A DNA stretch of 64,000 bases from Halorubrum sp. 2020YC2 (GCF_018623055.1 NZ_CP076019.1:2976001-3040000); one strand, 5' to 3'; shown: positions 7,120 to 16,714, numbered from the stretch's first letter. Notes: generated by a model not told the origin, from the letters alone. Translations and numbers: made by a program.

Positions 7120-8280
7120 TCACTCCCACCCGCGGTCGGTGCGGTTCAGCCGCTCACAGCCGTCCTCGGTGACGACGACGAGGTCCTCGATCCGACAGCC
7201 GAAGCGCCCTTCCAAGTAGACTCCCGGCTCGACGGAGCAGACCATCCCCGGCTCCAGCGGGCGGTCGTTGCCGGCGACGAGGTACGGCTCCTCGTGGACC
7301 TCCAGCCCCACGCCGTGGCCCGTCCGGTGGACGAACGCGTCGCCGTACCCCGCCGCCTCGATCACCTCGCGGGCGGCGCGGTCGACGGCTGACGCCGGGA
7401 CGCCGGGTCCGACCGCCTCGACCCCGGCCGCCTGCGCCTCCCGTACGACCTCGTGGACCTCCGCGTACGCCTCGGTCGGTTCCCCGTCGAAGACGAGCGT
7501 CCGCGTCTGGTCGGAGGGGTAGCCGTCGACGCGCGTCCCGAAGTCGAGGACGACCGGCTCGCCCGCCCGGATCTCGCGGTCGCCGTGGCCGTGATGGGGT
7601 TTCGCGCCGTTCTCGCCCGCCGCGACGACCGTCTCGAAGCTGACCCCGCGACCCCCCCGCTCGGCCAGCCGGTCCGCGACCCAGTCGGCAAGCGCGGCCT
7701 CGGTCATGCCGACGGCGTCGCCGCCCAGTTCGCGGAGGTCCCCGACGACGGCGTCCGCGACCTCGCCGGCTTCGCGCAGCGCCGCCAACTCGCTCTCGTC
7801 TTTCCGCACCCGGAGGTCCGCGAGCGCCTCGCTCGCCAGCCCCCACGTCGCGTCGGGCGCCGCCGCGCGGAGGTCCTGCGTGAACGTCGCCCACATCGCG
7901 TCGTCGACGAGGAGCCGCCCCGCGTCGAGCCCCCTGTCCGCGAGCAGGTCGCGCGTCGCCGCGACCGGGTCGTCGCCGTCGCTCCACGTCCGGACCTCCG
8001 CGACGGTCGTCGCCTCCCGCACCTGCGTCTCGTACAGCGCGGGCACGAGCAGGGCCGGCTCCGACTCTGCGGCGCTCGCGGCCGGCACGACGAGGAAGAA
8101 GTGTCGCTCGCCCGGCTCCTCCGCGAAGCCGGTGAGGTACTGGAGGTTCCGGCTCGGGAACGCCACCAGCCCCGCCGCGCCGACCGCGTCCAGCCGGTTC
8201 GCGGCCCGTTCGCGTCGTCGCTCGTGCGGTCGCGTCGACCCGCTCTCCGCCGACCCGCCCGCGTGTGCGTCGTCGGTCAC
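7120..8280 (-). CDS. M24-family metallopeptidase (Xaa-Pro aminopeptidase/prolidase-like)
   Basis: 386 residues. An N-terminal creatinase-type domain (about 25-155) precedes the pita-bread catalytic domain. All five expected metal ligands are present: D246 (LDFGTR), D257 (GYPSDQT), H322 (RTGHGVG), E351 (SVEPGVY) and E365 (RIEDLVV). H229/H230 in KPHHGHG is the usual substrate-site histidine. It should be a cytoplasmic dinuclear-metal enzyme that cleaves peptides with proline in the second position. A TATA box about 20-28 nt upstream (8299-8308) fits the start at 8280. Exact specificity (aminopeptidase or dipeptidase) cannot be decided. Confidence 0.9.
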   Translation of the reverse strand: MTDDAHAGGSAESGSTRPHERRRERAANRLDAVGAAGLVAFPSRNLQYLTGFAEEPGERHFFLVVPAASAAESEPALLVPALYETQVREATTVAEVRTWSDGDDPVAATRDLLADRGLDAGRLLVDDAMWATFTQDLRAAAPDATWGLASEALADLRVRKDESELAALREAGEVADAVVGDLRELGGDAVGMTEAALADWVADRLAERGGRGVSFETVVAAGENGAKPHHGHGDREIRAGEPVVLDFGTRVDGYPSDQTRTLVFDGEPTEAYAEVHEVVREAQAAGVEAVGPGVPASAVDRAAREVIEAAGYGDAFVHRTGHGVGLEVHEEPYLVAGNDRPLEPGMVCSVEPGVYLEGRFGCRIEDLVVVTEDGCERLNRTDRGWE

Positions 8281-8298
8281 GGGCCGGGGTTCGGTCTC

Positions 8299-8308
8299 GG
8301 TATATAAG
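8299..8308 (-). promoter_or_regulatory. TATA box of the M24 peptidase gene
   Basis: On the minus strand the bases read ACTTATATAC, about 20-28 nt upstream of the ATG at 8280. Confidence 0.5.
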
Positions 8309-8373
8309 TAGGATGGCGTTGAGGGGACCGCAAGCGACGCATAACTAGGGGCGATCGGACGCTATCCGGTACC

Positions 8374-8550
8374 ATGTCGACCGAGAACGCCGCGACGTTC
8401 GACTGTCCCGAGTGCGACGTGACCGCCCCCTCGACGTCGGTGCCGTACGACTCGCTCGGCTACGTCGTCTGCCCGGTGTGCGGGTACGCGGCCACGCCGG
8501 AGGCCGAGGGAACGGCGAGCGCGGACCGCTCGCCCAGCGCGGGCGACTGA
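8374..8550 (+). CDS. 58-residue CPxCG-type zinc-finger protein
   Basis: The frame encodes MSTENAATFDCPECDVTAPS followed by a second knuckle, VVCPVCGYAAT. Two Cys pairs (C11/C14 and C33/C36) in CPxC context make a zinc ribbon. Such very small zinc-finger proteins are common in haloarchaea, where several affect stress response or motility, but none of that can be read here. The tail is short and polar. An AT-rich ATAACTA about 33 nt upstream may be its TATA element. It lies divergent from the M24 peptidase gene. Confidence 0.75.
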   Translation: MSTENAATFDCPECDVTAPSTSVPYDSLGYVVCPVCGYAATPEAEGTASADRSPSAGD

Positions 8551-8652
8551 ACCCGGCGGACCCTCAACTGAGCCCGGCCGACCCCGTTCGCTCGCGGGGC
8601 GCCGCGCCCCCGGAACCGCACCGCTTTAGCCGCGGGGCCCGTCCGGCGGGAC

Positions 8653-8883
8653 ATGAGCTGGTCGCTAGAGCGCGACGACGGTACGGTCACCGAGTGGGAG
8701 CGATCTGACGGGTACGCGACGGTCAGGCTCCGCGAGCGCGCGGCCGGCGGCTTCGTCGTCCGCCTCGACGTGATGGAGCAGGCGACCGACGAGTCGGCCT
8801 ACGAGCGGGTACGCTTCGACGACCGCGAGGCCGCCGAGGACCGGGCGGCCGAGTGGCGCGACGCTCGGGAGACCGACGAGTAG
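8653..8883 (+). CDS. Conserved haloarchaeal 76-residue protein
   Basis: Starts MSWSLERDDG and continues with GYATVRLRERAAGGFVVRLD and VRFDDREAAEDRAAEWRDA. The pattern suggests a short beta-sheet followed by one helix. I recognise it as a haloarchaeal family of unknown function but would not assign a number with certainty. No catalytic residues stand out. It lies about 100 bp after the small zinc-finger gene and converges on a VOC-family gene. Confidence 0.7.
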   Translation: MSWSLERDDGTVTEWERSDGYATVRLRERAAGGFVVRLDVMEQATDESAYERVRFDDREAAEDRAAEWRDARETDE

Positions 8884-8919
8884 CGCGACGTTGGGGACCC
8901 CGACGAGTAGCCGGACGCG

Positions 8920-9273
8920 CTACTCGATGTCGACGCCGTCGCCTACGAAGACCTGACACTCGACGGTCCGGCCCTCGGGATCCCGAGCGAAGCACTGGTA
9001 GATGTCGTACGTCTCGTTCTCTCGCGGTTCCGTCACGACCGCCTCCCCGAGCCGCTCGGCGGCGGCGTCGACCTCCTCGCGGTCCGGGTAGACGAAGGTC
9101 AGTATCCCGCAGTCGTCGGCCGCCTCGCGCTCGCAGAACCCGAACAGGAAGCCGTCGAACTCCAATATCGTGCAGTCGGGTTGTTCGAGTCGCACCGTCG
9201 CGTTCAGCCGCTCGCGGTAGAACTCGACGACCGCGTCGCGCCGCTCCGTCGCGTGGAAGACGATTCCGGTCAC
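8920..9273 (-). CDS. VOC-superfamily (glyoxalase/bleomycin-resistance-like) protein
   Basis: 117 residues forming one vicinal-oxygen-chelate module. It starts MTGIVFHATERRDAVVEFYR, where the DAVVEFYRERL helix is typical, and ends with the characteristic DPEGRTVECQVF strand. A single module of this size usually acts as a dimer. Metal-binding residues are plausible (H7, E near the C-terminus) but the substrate is unknown. It lies 63 bp downstream of tiaS on the same strand. Confidence 0.75.
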   Translation of the reverse strand: MTGIVFHATERRDAVVEFYRERLNATVRLEQPDCTILEFDGFLFGFCEREAADDCGILTFVYPDREEVDAAAERLGEAVVTEPRENETYDIYQCFARDPEGRTVECQVFVGDGVDIE

Positions 9274-9336
9274 GTCGGTCCGCTCGCGCGGCGACCACTT
9301 TACCGCTCCGGGTGGCCCTCTCCGCTCCGGCTAGAC

Positions 9337-10746
9337 TCACCGCTCCGGGTGCGTCGGCGCGTCGAACCCGCCGCGGACGAGGGGCTTCGCGACGTGGCGA
9401 CGCGCGCTCGGCGGCACCTCGTACCACCCCGCCTCGAGGTCGCGCTCGATCGGTTCCTCGATCTTCCCCGGCGCGCTCGTCCCGCAGTCGCGACACCGGT
9501 ATCCCTGATCCCTCCCCGCAGAGGACATCGAGCGGCCGCACTCGGGACAGGCCGGCACCGCGGGTGCGGTCCGGACGAGGTCGCGGACGGCGAACTTCTC
9601 CAGTTTCAGGGTGCTTTCGGGCCCGTCCGCGTCGTCCCGCACCTCGTGTTCGCCGCAGAGCGTGACGCGGTCGCCCGGTCGGAGCGCCCGGACGCGGTCC
9701 CGAAACCGACCCGTGGGCGCGAACGCGACGGCGCGGAGGCGGTCGGCGTCGGATTCCTCGCCCGAACCCGCCTCGCCCGAACCCGCCCCGACCGCGCCGC
9801 GGTCGCCCGCGACCTCGACGTGGACGTGACCCCCCCGCTTCGTCTCCGTCGCGCTCGCAACCACCCCGACGACGCGGTAGCCGGCGCCGTCGCGGAGGTC
9901 CCCGATCCGCCCGGGCGCGAGGTGGGCGTCGGTGCCCTGGTTCGTCAGGAACGTCGCGGCGCGGTCGACGCGCTCGCCGTCGACGGCGGCCGCGACCGCC
10001 CGACACGCGTCCGCGTCGTCGCCCCGGATCCCGTAGAGGATCGGGCCGGGAGCGTTGGGGACGCAGACGGCCGCGCCGGTCTCGCGGTCGACGGTGTCCC
10101 AGACCGTCGGGTACCCCTCCTCTGCGGCGGCGAAAACGCTCTCGACGCCGACCTCGCGGGGCGTCCCGCACCGGTCGAGTTCGCGGTAGGCGATCCGCTC
10201 GAAGGTCCAGTCGTCGAACGCGGCCGTCGCGCCGACCGCCGCGAGCGCGCCGATCCGCCCGCGTCCCGCCACCGCCTCGGTCGCGTCTGCCCCGCCCGCC
10301 GGGCCGACGGCGGCGTGTCGGAACCCGTGTTCGTCGGCCAACCCGACCGCCTCCGCGACGGAGAGCCGCTCCCGGAGCGCGCGCCGCGCGAACGCGGCGA
10401 CCGCCTCCGGGATCGGGGACCCGGTCGCGTCGAACGGGTCGCCGGCGGCGTCGAGACCGGCGACGACGACGCCCGGCGAGGTCCGCGGGTCCGACGCGGC
10501 GGCGAACTCTTCGACCGCCTCGACGGCGACCGCCTCGGCCCCTCCCGCGTCGACGCCGGAGACGTGGAGCGCGACCGCGGCGTTCCCCCGCGTCTTGTGT
10601 TTCACCGCCGGATTCAGGCGGACGAGCAGCCGCCGCCGAACCCGGCCGCCGGCGTCCGCGAGGCGCTCCGCGATCCGCGTCGCCACGTACGTCGTGCACA
10701 TCCCGCGCTCGCGGGAGTCGGTGTCGTCGACGGCGACGATCGGCAT
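9337..10746 (-). CDS. tiaS: tRNA(Ile2) 2-agmatinylcytidine synthetase TiaS
   Basis: 469 residues. The start [20 protein letters not shown] is the conserved TiaS N-terminus; an upstream extension of the same frame is repetitive and Arg-rich and was rejected. TiaS uses ATP and agmatine to modify C34 of tRNA-Ile(CAU), so that it reads AUA instead of AUG. Visible landmarks are [19 protein letters not shown], an OB-fold region with [14 protein letters not shown], and a C-terminal zinc ribbon, CPECGRSM and CRDCG. The family is essential in archaea that use agmatidine. Short tandem repeats lie just upstream. Confidence 0.93.
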   Translation of the reverse strand: MPIVAVDDTDSRERGMCTTYVATRIAERLADAGGRVRRRLLVRLNPAVKHKTRGNAAVALHVSGVDAGGAEAVAVEAVEEFAAASDPRTSPGVVVAGLDAAGDPFDATGSPIPEAVAAFARRALRERLSVAEAVGLADEHGFRHAAVGPAGGADATEAVAGRGRIGALAAVGATAAFDDWTFERIAYRELDRCGTPREVGVESVFAAAEEGYPTVWDTVDRETGAAVCVPNAPGPILYGIRGDDADACRAVAAAVDGERVDRAATFLTNQGTDAHLAPGRIGDLRDGAGYRVVGVVASATETKRGGHVHVEVAGDRGAVGAGSGEAGSGEESDADRLRAVAFAPTGRFRDRVRALRPGDRVTLCGEHEVRDDADGPESTLKLEKFAVRDLVRTAPAVPACPECGRSMSSAGRDQGYRCRDCGTSAPGKIEEPIERDLEAGWYEVPPSARRHVAKPLVRGGFDAPTHPER

Positions 10747-10791
10747 GCGACGCGGTTCGCGGCGGCGGGTCAAGCCCCTTTCGGGGGCGAC

Positions 10792-10864
10792 CGGGTCGCC
10801 CCCGCCTCGGATCGACCTGCCACGGGTCGCCCCCGCCTCGGATCGACCCGCCTCGGATCGACCC
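10792..10864. repeat. Short tandem repeat upstream of tiaS
   Basis: A 26-bp unit beginning CGGGTCGCCCCCGCCTCGG occurs at 10792-10817 and exactly again at 10823-10848. A partial CCGCCTCGGATCGACC follows to 10864. It lies between divergent genes and may affect promoter spacing. Confidence 0.8.
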
Positions 10865-10976
10865 CGCCTCCAATCAACGCGATTCGACGCCGGTCGAGTA
10901 TTTAACCGTTTCCCGCTCCGAACGGCGAAAATCGCAGGCGGGCGGCAGTTTCGTCGGGAAACGGACGACACAACGC

Positions 10977-10985
10977 ATATATACG
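10977..10985 (+). promoter_or_regulatory. TATA box of the HTH regulator gene
   Basis: CATATATAC ends about 20 nt before the ATG at 11006, consistent with a leaderless transcript. Confidence 0.6.
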
Positions 10986-11005
10986 CCGAGACGCTTGTTC
11001 CGGCT

Positions 11006-11977
11006 ATGTCCCGGACTGCGCTCATCGAGAACGTCACCGCGATGCTGGAGGACGCGGGCTTCCTCGTCAGCGACCGGTGTGCGGTCCGGCCCAAGAGCTT
11101 CGACGTGGCGGCCCGGCGCGACGAGGACCTCCTCCTGTTAAAGATCCTCGGCAACGTCGACGCGCTCGACGCAGAGACCGGCGCGGAGATGCGCCGGCTC
11201 GGGGAGTACCTCCGAGGGACGCCGATGGTGATCGGGGTCCGCACCCGCGACGAGGAGCTGAAACCCGGCGTCGTCTACTTCAGACACGGCGTGCCGGTGA
11301 TCAACCCGGACACCGCCTACGACCTGTTCGTCGAGGGGATGCCCCCGCTCATCTACGCCGCCCCCGGCGGGCTGTACGTCAGCCTCGACGGCGACCTGCT
11401 GGCCGACGAGCGCGAGGAGCGCGGCTGGTCGCTCGGCCGGCTCGCGAACGAGCTGGGCGTCTCTCGCCGCACCGTCTCGAAGTACGAGGACGGGATGAAC
11501 GCCTCCATCGAGGTGGCGATCCAGCTGGAGGAGCTGTTCGACCAGCCGTTCTCCAGCCCGGTCGACGTGCTCGACGGCGCGGACGACGTCCGCGACTCGG
11601 ACCCGACGCCGTCGGCCCCGGAGGCCGACCCCGACGACGAGCACGTCCTCCACGTGCTCACGAGCGCCGGCTTCACCGTCCACCCGACCGCCCGCGCCCC
11701 GTTCAAGGCCGTCTCGGAGGACGAGGACAGCCCGGCGAGCCGCGTGCTCACCGGCCACTCGGCGTTCACCGCCGCGGCCGAGAAGCGCGCCCGGATCATG
11801 TCTTCCATCGGCGAAGTGGCGCAGACCCGCTCGGTGTACTTCACCGAGGAGGACGAGAAGCGCGAGTCCGTCGACGGCACCGCCCTCGTCTCCTGTGAGG
11901 AGCTCGCCGCGGTCACCGACCCCGAGGAGATCCGCGAGCTGATCCGCGACCGCGCCCGCGCCCCCTCGGAGGCCTGA
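11006..11977 (+). CDS. Archaeal transcriptional regulator with a central HTH (COG1395-like)
   Basis: 323 residues. The N-terminal domain (about 1-130; [38 protein letters not shown]) resembles nuclease-like or restriction-fold sensor domains. A Cro/C1-type helix-turn-helix follows at about 140-170, with [20 protein letters not shown]. The C-terminal domain (about 205-310) contains [20 protein letters not shown]. This is the layout of a conserved archaeal putative regulator found in many euryarchaea with unknown targets. The ATG at 11006 is chosen because a TATA box precedes it at leaderless distance. Confidence 0.85.
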   Translation: MSRTALIENVTAMLEDAGFLVSDRCAVRPKSFDVAARRDEDLLLLKILGNVDALDAETGAEMRRLGEYLRGTPMVIGVRTRDEELKPGVVYFRHGVPVINPDTAYDLFVEGMPPLIYAAPGGLYVSLDGDLLADEREERGWSLGRLANELGVSRRTVSKYEDGMNASIEVAIQLEELFDQPFSSPVDVLDGADDVRDSDPTPSAPEADPDDEHVLHVLTSAGFTVHPTARAPFKAVSEDEDSPASRVLTGHSAFTAAAEKRARIMSSIGEVAQTRSVYFTEEDEKRESVDGTALVSCEELAAVTDPEEIRELIRDRARAPSEA

Positions 11978-12047
11978 CCGCGCCGCCGCGGTCCGACGGG
12001 TTCGCGCGTCCGTTCTTTCATGAAAAACGCCTCCCCGTTAGCCGGTC

Positions 12048-13775
12048 TCAGCGACCGAGCAGTCGGCTGAAGAACCCGCCGTCCTCGTCGTCGTCCTCGT
12101 CCGACGACTCCTCGCCGGCCCGGCTCTCGCCGTCCGCCCCCTCTTCGGCGTCCTCCTCCGCCAGTACGGTGTTCATCGTTCCGGTGTCGTCGTCGCGGAA
12201 CGGGATGCTGCCGGCCAGTTCCTCGTCGACGTCCTCCGTGGCCCCGCTCGAATCGGCCGGCTCTCGGCCCGTCGGCTCCGCCTCCTCGTCGCGCTCGGCG
12301 GCCGCCTCGCGCGCCGTCTCGTCCGCGCCGGGGATCGCGTCCCCCTCGTCATCGGCCGGGTCGTCGTCGTCGCGGTCGACACCCTCCTCGCCGGAATCGG
12401 TACCCTCCTCCTCGGTCTCGGTATCGTCCTCCTCGGTCTCGGTATCGTCCTCCTCGGTCTCGGTATCGCCATCGTCGACCTCGATACCGTCCTCGTCGCC
12501 GGGGTCGACACCTTCCCCGTCGACCTCGCTACCGACACCGTCGACCGTACCCTCGTCGCGGTCGACCCCGGTATCGTCGTCGACTTCGGTATCGTCGTCG
12601 CCGGTGACGATGCCGTCGGCGTCGCCGCCGGCGTCCGTCGCTTTCTCGCCGGCCTCGTCCTCGCTCGCGACGATGATGTCGTCGCCGTCGCCCGGCTCCG
12701 CGACCCCGGTCGGGTCGGGGTCCGCGACGATGATGTCCTCGTCTCCGTCGGTCCCGCCGCCGTCCGACTCGTCGTCCTCGGCGGTTCCCTCCTCGTCGTC
12801 GCGTTCGACGACCGCCTCCTCTCCGCCCGCCTCCGAGCGGTCGCCGCCGGCCGCGTCGCCCGCAGCCGTTCCCGGCCCGTCGTCGACGATCACCGCGTCG
12901 TCGTCGGCCGTCTCCGGTTCGCTCTCCTCGTCGTCTTCGCCGTCGCCCCCGTCACCGCCGCTCTCGCGGCCGTCCCCGCTCTCCTCGTCGTCGCCCCCGC
13001 CTTCGGCCTCGGTTTCGACTCCGCGCGCTCCGGCGCCGCCGGCCGCGTCGGCCGCGGGTTCGTCGAGTCCCGCGCCGTCGACGTCGGCGCCGGTCAGCGC
13101 CCGGGCGAGGTCGCGGTACGCCCGCGTCGCCGGCGCGTCGGGCGCGACGGCCAGCAGGGGACGGTTCGCTGCCGCTGCCCGCGCCACGGCCCCGTCGTCC
13201 GGGATCCGCCCGAGGACCGTGGCGTCGAGCAGGGCCGTGACGACCTCGTCGGTGTCGTCCGTCACGCGGGTGATCGCGGCGCCGGCGACCGTGCCGCCGA
13301 GCCGCTCGGTCAGCTGTCGCGTCTTCTCGGTGTCGCCGAGGGCGCTCCGCTCCGGGGTCGAGACGAGCAGCGTCTCGTCGGCTATCGCGAGCGGGAGCGT
13401 GGAGTCGTGCGACAGCCCCGCCCCCGCGTCGACGAACACGTAGTCGGCGCCGTCGAACGCCCCGACGACTCGGCGGAGCTCCGACGGGTCCGCGGCCGCG
13501 TACGCGTCGAGGTCGGTCGCCCCCGGAACGACCCGGAGCCCGGCCGGTCCCTCGCGGACCGCCGCCGCCGGCTCCGCCGCGCCGGCGAGGACGTCGTGGA
13601 GGGTGGTCTCGCCGGGCGTCACCCCGACGGCGCCCGCGAGGTTCGCCATCCCGAGGTCGGCGTCGATCGCGACGACGTCGGCGCCCGAATCCGCCAGAAT
13701 CGTCGCCAGCGCGGCGGTCGTGGTGGTCTTCCCGACGCCACCCTTCGCCGACGCGATCGCATACACCGTTGCCAT
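12048..13775 (-). CDS. MinD/ParA-like ATPase with a 340-residue acidic disordered tail
   Basis: 575 residues. Residues 1-232 form a deviant-Walker ATPase: KGGVGKTTTT (K11 and K16), the switch region DADLGMANL, VFVDAGAGLS, and the LLVSTPERSALGDTEKT block typical of MinD-like positioning ATPases. Residues about 233-560 are almost only Asp, Glu, Gly, Ser and Thr, and include tandem DTETEED units from a 21-bp DNA repeat at about 12411-12470. The last residues, GGFFSRLLGR, form a short amphipathic helix that could target membrane, as in MinD. Haloarchaeal MinD paralogs position archaella, chemosensory arrays or other structures; which cargo applies here is unknown. Confidence 0.85.
   Translation of the reverse strand: MATVYAIASAKGGVGKTTTTAALATILADSGADVVAIDADLGMANLAGAVGVTPGETTLHDVLAGAAEPAAAVREGPAGLRVVPGATDLDAYAAADPSELRRVVGAFDGADYVFVDAGAGLSHDSTLPLAIADETLLVSTPERSALGDTEKTRQLTERLGGTVAGAAITRVTDDTDEVVTALLDATVLGRIPDDGAVARAAAANRPLLAVAPDAPATRAYRDLARALTGADVDGAGLDEPAADAAGGAGARGVETEAEGGGDDEESGDGRESGGDGGDGEDDEESEPETADDDAVIVDDGPGTAAGDAAGGDRSEAGGEEAVVERDDEEGTAEDDESDGGGTDGDEDIIVADPDPTGVAEPGDGDDIIVASEDEAGEKATDAGGDADGIVTGDDDTEVDDDTGVDRDEGTVDGVGSEVDGEGVDPGDEDGIEVDDGDTETEEDDTETEEDDTETEEEGTDSGEEGVDRDDDDPADDEGDAIPGADETAREAAAERDEEAEPTGREPADSSGATEDVDEELAGSIPFRDDDTGTMNTVLAEEDAEEGADGESRAGEESSDEDDDEDGGFFSRLLGR
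12411..12470. repeat. 21-bp tandem repeat in the acidic tail of the MinD-like gene
   Basis: CTCGGTCTCGGTATCGTCCTC recurs about three times in frame, encoding TETEEDD units on the minus strand. Not CRISPR: there are no unique spacers. Confidence 0.75.
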
Positions 13776-13902
13776 ACGGTGTGGGTCCGGCGACTGCTAC
13801 TTAAATGTAGGCGGCGACGCCCGGAGCCGGCCGACGCGCAGGCCGAGTTCCGCCGGAATCCCCCGGGAATCGCCGCCGAACCCCCGCGGGCTTTCGCAAA
13901 CA

Positions 13903-13910
13903 CCTTATAC
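13903..13910 (+). promoter_or_regulatory. Promoter of the A-type ATP synthase operon
   Basis: CCTTATAC lies about 35 nt before the ATG of atpH at 13942. No other TATA-like box is nearer. Confidence 0.5.
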
Positions 13911-13941
13911 GTCGCTTCTAGAGTTTCAGGCGATTAGTAGC

Positions 13942-14298
13942 ATGGCGAGACCAGAGGTGCTCAACTCGATCAAGCAGGCCGAACGGGAGGCGGACGAGAT
14001 CATCGCGGAGGCGGAGTCGGACGCCGAGGAGCGCCTCGCGGAGGCTCGGGAGCGCGCGGACAAGATCCGCGCGGAGGCCGAAGAGGAGGCGGAGTCCGAG
14101 GCCCAAGAGCGGCTCGAAACGGCCCGCGCGGAGATCGAGGAGCGGCGCGAGGAGATCCTCGAATCGGGGCGTTCCGACCGCGACGAGCTCGAACGCGAGG
14201 CCCGCGACCGTGTGGAATCGGCCGTCGACTACGCCGTCGAGCAGTTCGAGGCGGCGGTTCACGACCAGGCCGAGGAGGCGGTGGATGCTCAGGCCTGA
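13942..14298 (+). CDS. atpH: A-type ATP synthase peripheral-stalk subunit H
   Basis: 118 residues, almost entirely a charged coiled coil (EREADEIIAEAESDAEERLA and onward) with heptad or right-handed hendecad spacing. AhaH pairs with subunit E to form the peripheral stalk that holds the catalytic head against the membrane a subunit. First gene of the operon. The ATG at 13942 gives a start MARPEVLNSIKQAE that matches the family, whereas the longer open frame upstream does not. Its end overlaps the start of atpI by 14 bp, suggesting coupled translation. Confidence 0.9.
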   Translation: MARPEVLNSIKQAEREADEIIAEAESDAEERLAEARERADKIRAEAEEEAESEAQERLETARAEIEERREEILESGRSDRDELEREARDRVESAVDYAVEQFEAAVHDQAEEAVDAQA

Positions 14299-16516
14299 GC
14301 AGATGAGCCGGGTGTCGGTGACGGGCTCGAAGCGCGTCATCGACGACGTCATCGAGGCGGCGTACGCCCACCACTCCCTGCACGTCACCGACTACGACGA
14401 GCGATACGAGGGGTTCGAGCCGGGGACCTCGCTCGACGGCGCCGAAACCGTCAACGAGCGGCTCGTGACGGTCCGGTCGCTCGAGAGCATCCTCGACGTC
14501 AGCGAGGACGACGCCGAGGTCGCCCGGTCGCTGGACGACGACGAGCTCGTTTCCGAGCTTGAGCGCGTCCGCGAGCGGGTCAACGAGCTCAACGACCAGC
14601 GCGACGAGCTTCAGGACGCCATCCGCGACCGGCAGGAGGAGATCGACCGGATGGAGCCGTTCGCGGAGCTCGGGATCGACCTGGAGTACCTGCGCGGCTA
14701 CGACTCGGTCGAGGTCGTCGTCGGCGAGGCCAAGCCCGCCGCCGTCGAGGCGGCGCTCGGAGACGCCGACTCGATCGACGCCTTCGACGTCTTCGTCGGG
14801 GGCGACGTGGTCGCCATCGTCGCGCGGCCGACCGACTCGCACGCGGAGGGAGTCGTTCAGGACGCGCTCGTCGGCGTCGACATCGCGCTGCTCGACGTGC
14901 CGGAGGCGGACGCGAGCCCCGACGAGTACGTCGCGGAGCTGGAAGCCGAGCAGGCCGACCTCCGCGACGAACTCGCCGGGATCGAGACCGAGCTGGAGTC
15001 GGTGAAAGAGGAGGCGGCCGGCTTCCTGCTTCGCGCCGAGGAACAGCTCACCATCGAGGCCGAGAAGAAGGAGGCGCCGCTCTCCTTTGCGACGACCGAG
15101 AACGCCTTCGTCGCGGAAGGGTGGGTGCCGACCGAGACCTACCCCGACTTCGAGGCGGCGGTCGTCGACGCGGTGGGCGACCGCGTCGAGGTCGAAGAGC
15201 ACGAACGCGCCTCGTTCACTCCCGACGGCGACCACCACGCCGAGCCGGTCGACGAGGGAGGCGCGGGCGGCGCCCCCACGCCGAGCGTCACCGACGACGC
15301 CGAGGACGCGACCGCCGAGCGCGAGGCGGCCACCGACGGCGGCCACGCGGGGCACGGCACCGACGACCCGCCGGTCGTCCAGAGCAACGGTAGCGCGGCC
15401 GGCCCCTTCGAACTGCTCGTTCAGGCGTTCGGCCGACCGAAGTACTCCGAGTTCGACCCGACGCTCCTCGTCTTCCTCACGTTCCCGGCGATGTTCGGGT
15501 TCATGATCGGCGACGTGGGGTACGGCGTGCTGTACGCCGCCATCGGGGTCTTCATGTACACCAAGTTCGACGGCGCGTTCCGCGAGCTGGGTTCGGTCGC
15601 GATGTGGGCCGGCGGCTTCACGATACTGTTCGGCATCTACTACGGCATCGACCTGTTCGGCTACCACGCCTACCAGCTGCTCGGGATCCACTGGCCGGTC
15701 GAGGGGAAGGGCCTCTCGCCCGCCGACCTCGACTGGGGGCTGTCGTTCCTCGTCGTGAGCGTCGTGTTCGGGATCGTCCACCTCAACGTCGGCCACGTGC
15801 TCTCGTTCGTGAGCACGCTCCAGCAGCACGACGTGAAACACGCCGTCTACGAGGCCGGCTCGTGGCTGCTGATCCTCAACGGCGCGTGGATCTGGATCTT
15901 CAGTCAGGTGTTCCCCAACGCGAAGCCCGACTTCCTGTTCGAGGCGGTCTCGGTGCTGACGTTCGGCGCCGTCTCGTTCAGCGGGTTCCCGGTCGCGGTC
16001 GGCTGGGCCGGCGCGGTCGCCGCGCTGCTCGGGCTCGTCCTGCTCGGGATCGGTGAGCCGCCGGAGCTCGCGGAGTTCCTCTCGCCCGTCGTCAACGTCA
16101 TCTCGTACGCTCGGCTGATGGCCGTCCTGCTCGCGAAGGGCGGGATGGCGCTGGCGGTCAACCTGCTCGCGTTCGGCGCGTACATCGACGACGGCGGCGA
16201 CGGGAGCTTCCACTTCATCTTCAGCGCCGACTACCTCGACAAGGTGCAAAACACCGCGGACTACGAGCTCGTCTTCGCGGGGATCACTACGGCGTTCGAC
16301 CCGGCCTCGATCGGCGCGGTCGGCGTCGTCGCGCTCGTGGGCGGCATCGTCGTGGCCGTCGTCGGCCACATCGTCGTCCTGCTGCTCGGCGTCACGTCCG
16401 CCGGCATTCAGGCGGTCCGCCTCGAGTACGTGGAGTTCTTCGGGAACTTCTACGAGGGCGGCGGTCGGGCGTACCTGCCGTTCGGCCGCGACCGGAAGTA
16501 CACTCGCGACGACTGA
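14285..16516 (+). CDS. atpI: A-type ATP synthase membrane subunit a/I
   Basis: 743 residues. The N-terminal half is cytoplasmic with coiled coils (LERVRERVNELNDQRDEL and the 220-260 region). An acidic Gly/Ala-rich linker (about 315-385) follows, then seven to eight membrane helices from about residue 400. R610 in VISYARLMAV is the essential arginine facing the c-ring glutamate. The start MLRPEQMSRVSVTG overlaps atpH; a second ATG at 14303 would avoid the overlap. The insert at the linker is longer than in methanogen homologs, as usual for halophiles. Confidence 0.93.
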   Translation: MLRPEQMSRVSVTGSKRVIDDVIEAAYAHHSLHVTDYDERYEGFEPGTSLDGAETVNERLVTVRSLESILDVSEDDAEVARSLDDDELVSELERVRERVNELNDQRDELQDAIRDRQEEIDRMEPFAELGIDLEYLRGYDSVEVVVGEAKPAAVEAALGDADSIDAFDVFVGGDVVAIVARPTDSHAEGVVQDALVGVDIALLDVPEADASPDEYVAELEAEQADLRDELAGIETELESVKEEAAGFLLRAEEQLTIEAEKKEAPLSFATTENAFVAEGWVPTETYPDFEAAVVDAVGDRVEVEEHERASFTPDGDHHAEPVDEGGAGGAPTPSVTDDAEDATAEREAATDGGHAGHGTDDPPVVQSNGSAAGPFELLVQAFGRPKYSEFDPTLLVFLTFPAMFGFMIGDVGYGVLYAAIGVFMYTKFDGAFRELGSVAMWAGGFTILFGIYYGIDLFGYHAYQLLGIHWPVEGKGLSPADLDWGLSFLVVSVVFGIVHLNVGHVLSFVSTLQQHDVKHAVYEAGSWLLILNGAWIWIFSQVFPNAKPDFLFEAVSVLTFGAVSFSGFPVAVGWAGAVAALLGLVLLGIGEPPELAEFLSPVVNVISYARLMAVLLAKGGMALAVNLLAFGAYIDDGGDGSFHFIFSADYLDKVQNTADYELVFAGITTAFDPASIGAVGVVALVGGIVVAVVGHIVVLLLGVTSAGIQAVRLEYVEFFGNFYEGGGRAYLPFGRDRKYTRDD

Positions 16517-16652
16517 CGACCCGCCGTCGGTCGCCGCTCGGTCTCGCCGCTTCGCGTGCGGTCGAACCCGGCAATCACGTCGGGTTTTGACGCGGATAGC
16601 GCCCGCTTTCCCCGCCGTTCTCCCGGAATTCCGTTCGGTCGTTTTGGGAAGC

Positions 16653-16658
16653 TTTATG
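16653..16658 (+). promoter_or_regulatory. Possible internal promoter before atpK
   Basis: TTTATG within GGAAGCTTTATGACTCC stands about 60 nt before the atpK ATG in the only large gap of the operon (198 bases). An extra promoter would help make the c subunit, which is needed in many copies. The rest of the gap shows nothing else. Confidence 0.4.
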
Positions 16659-16714
16659 ACTCCTGTAGGGGCAAATACCAACCGTTCGGAGACGAGCAAC
16701 AGCAACTACTACCA

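Noticed and set aside
12411-12470. CRISPR-like regular repeat
   Set aside because: The units are adjacent without unique spacers and encode acidic amino-acid repeats in frame.
14000-16705. 901-residue minus-strand frame opposite atpI
   Set aside because: High GC and codon structure leave long antisense frames open. The product is Arg/Glu-rich without domains, while the plus strand encodes a clear ATP synthase subunit.
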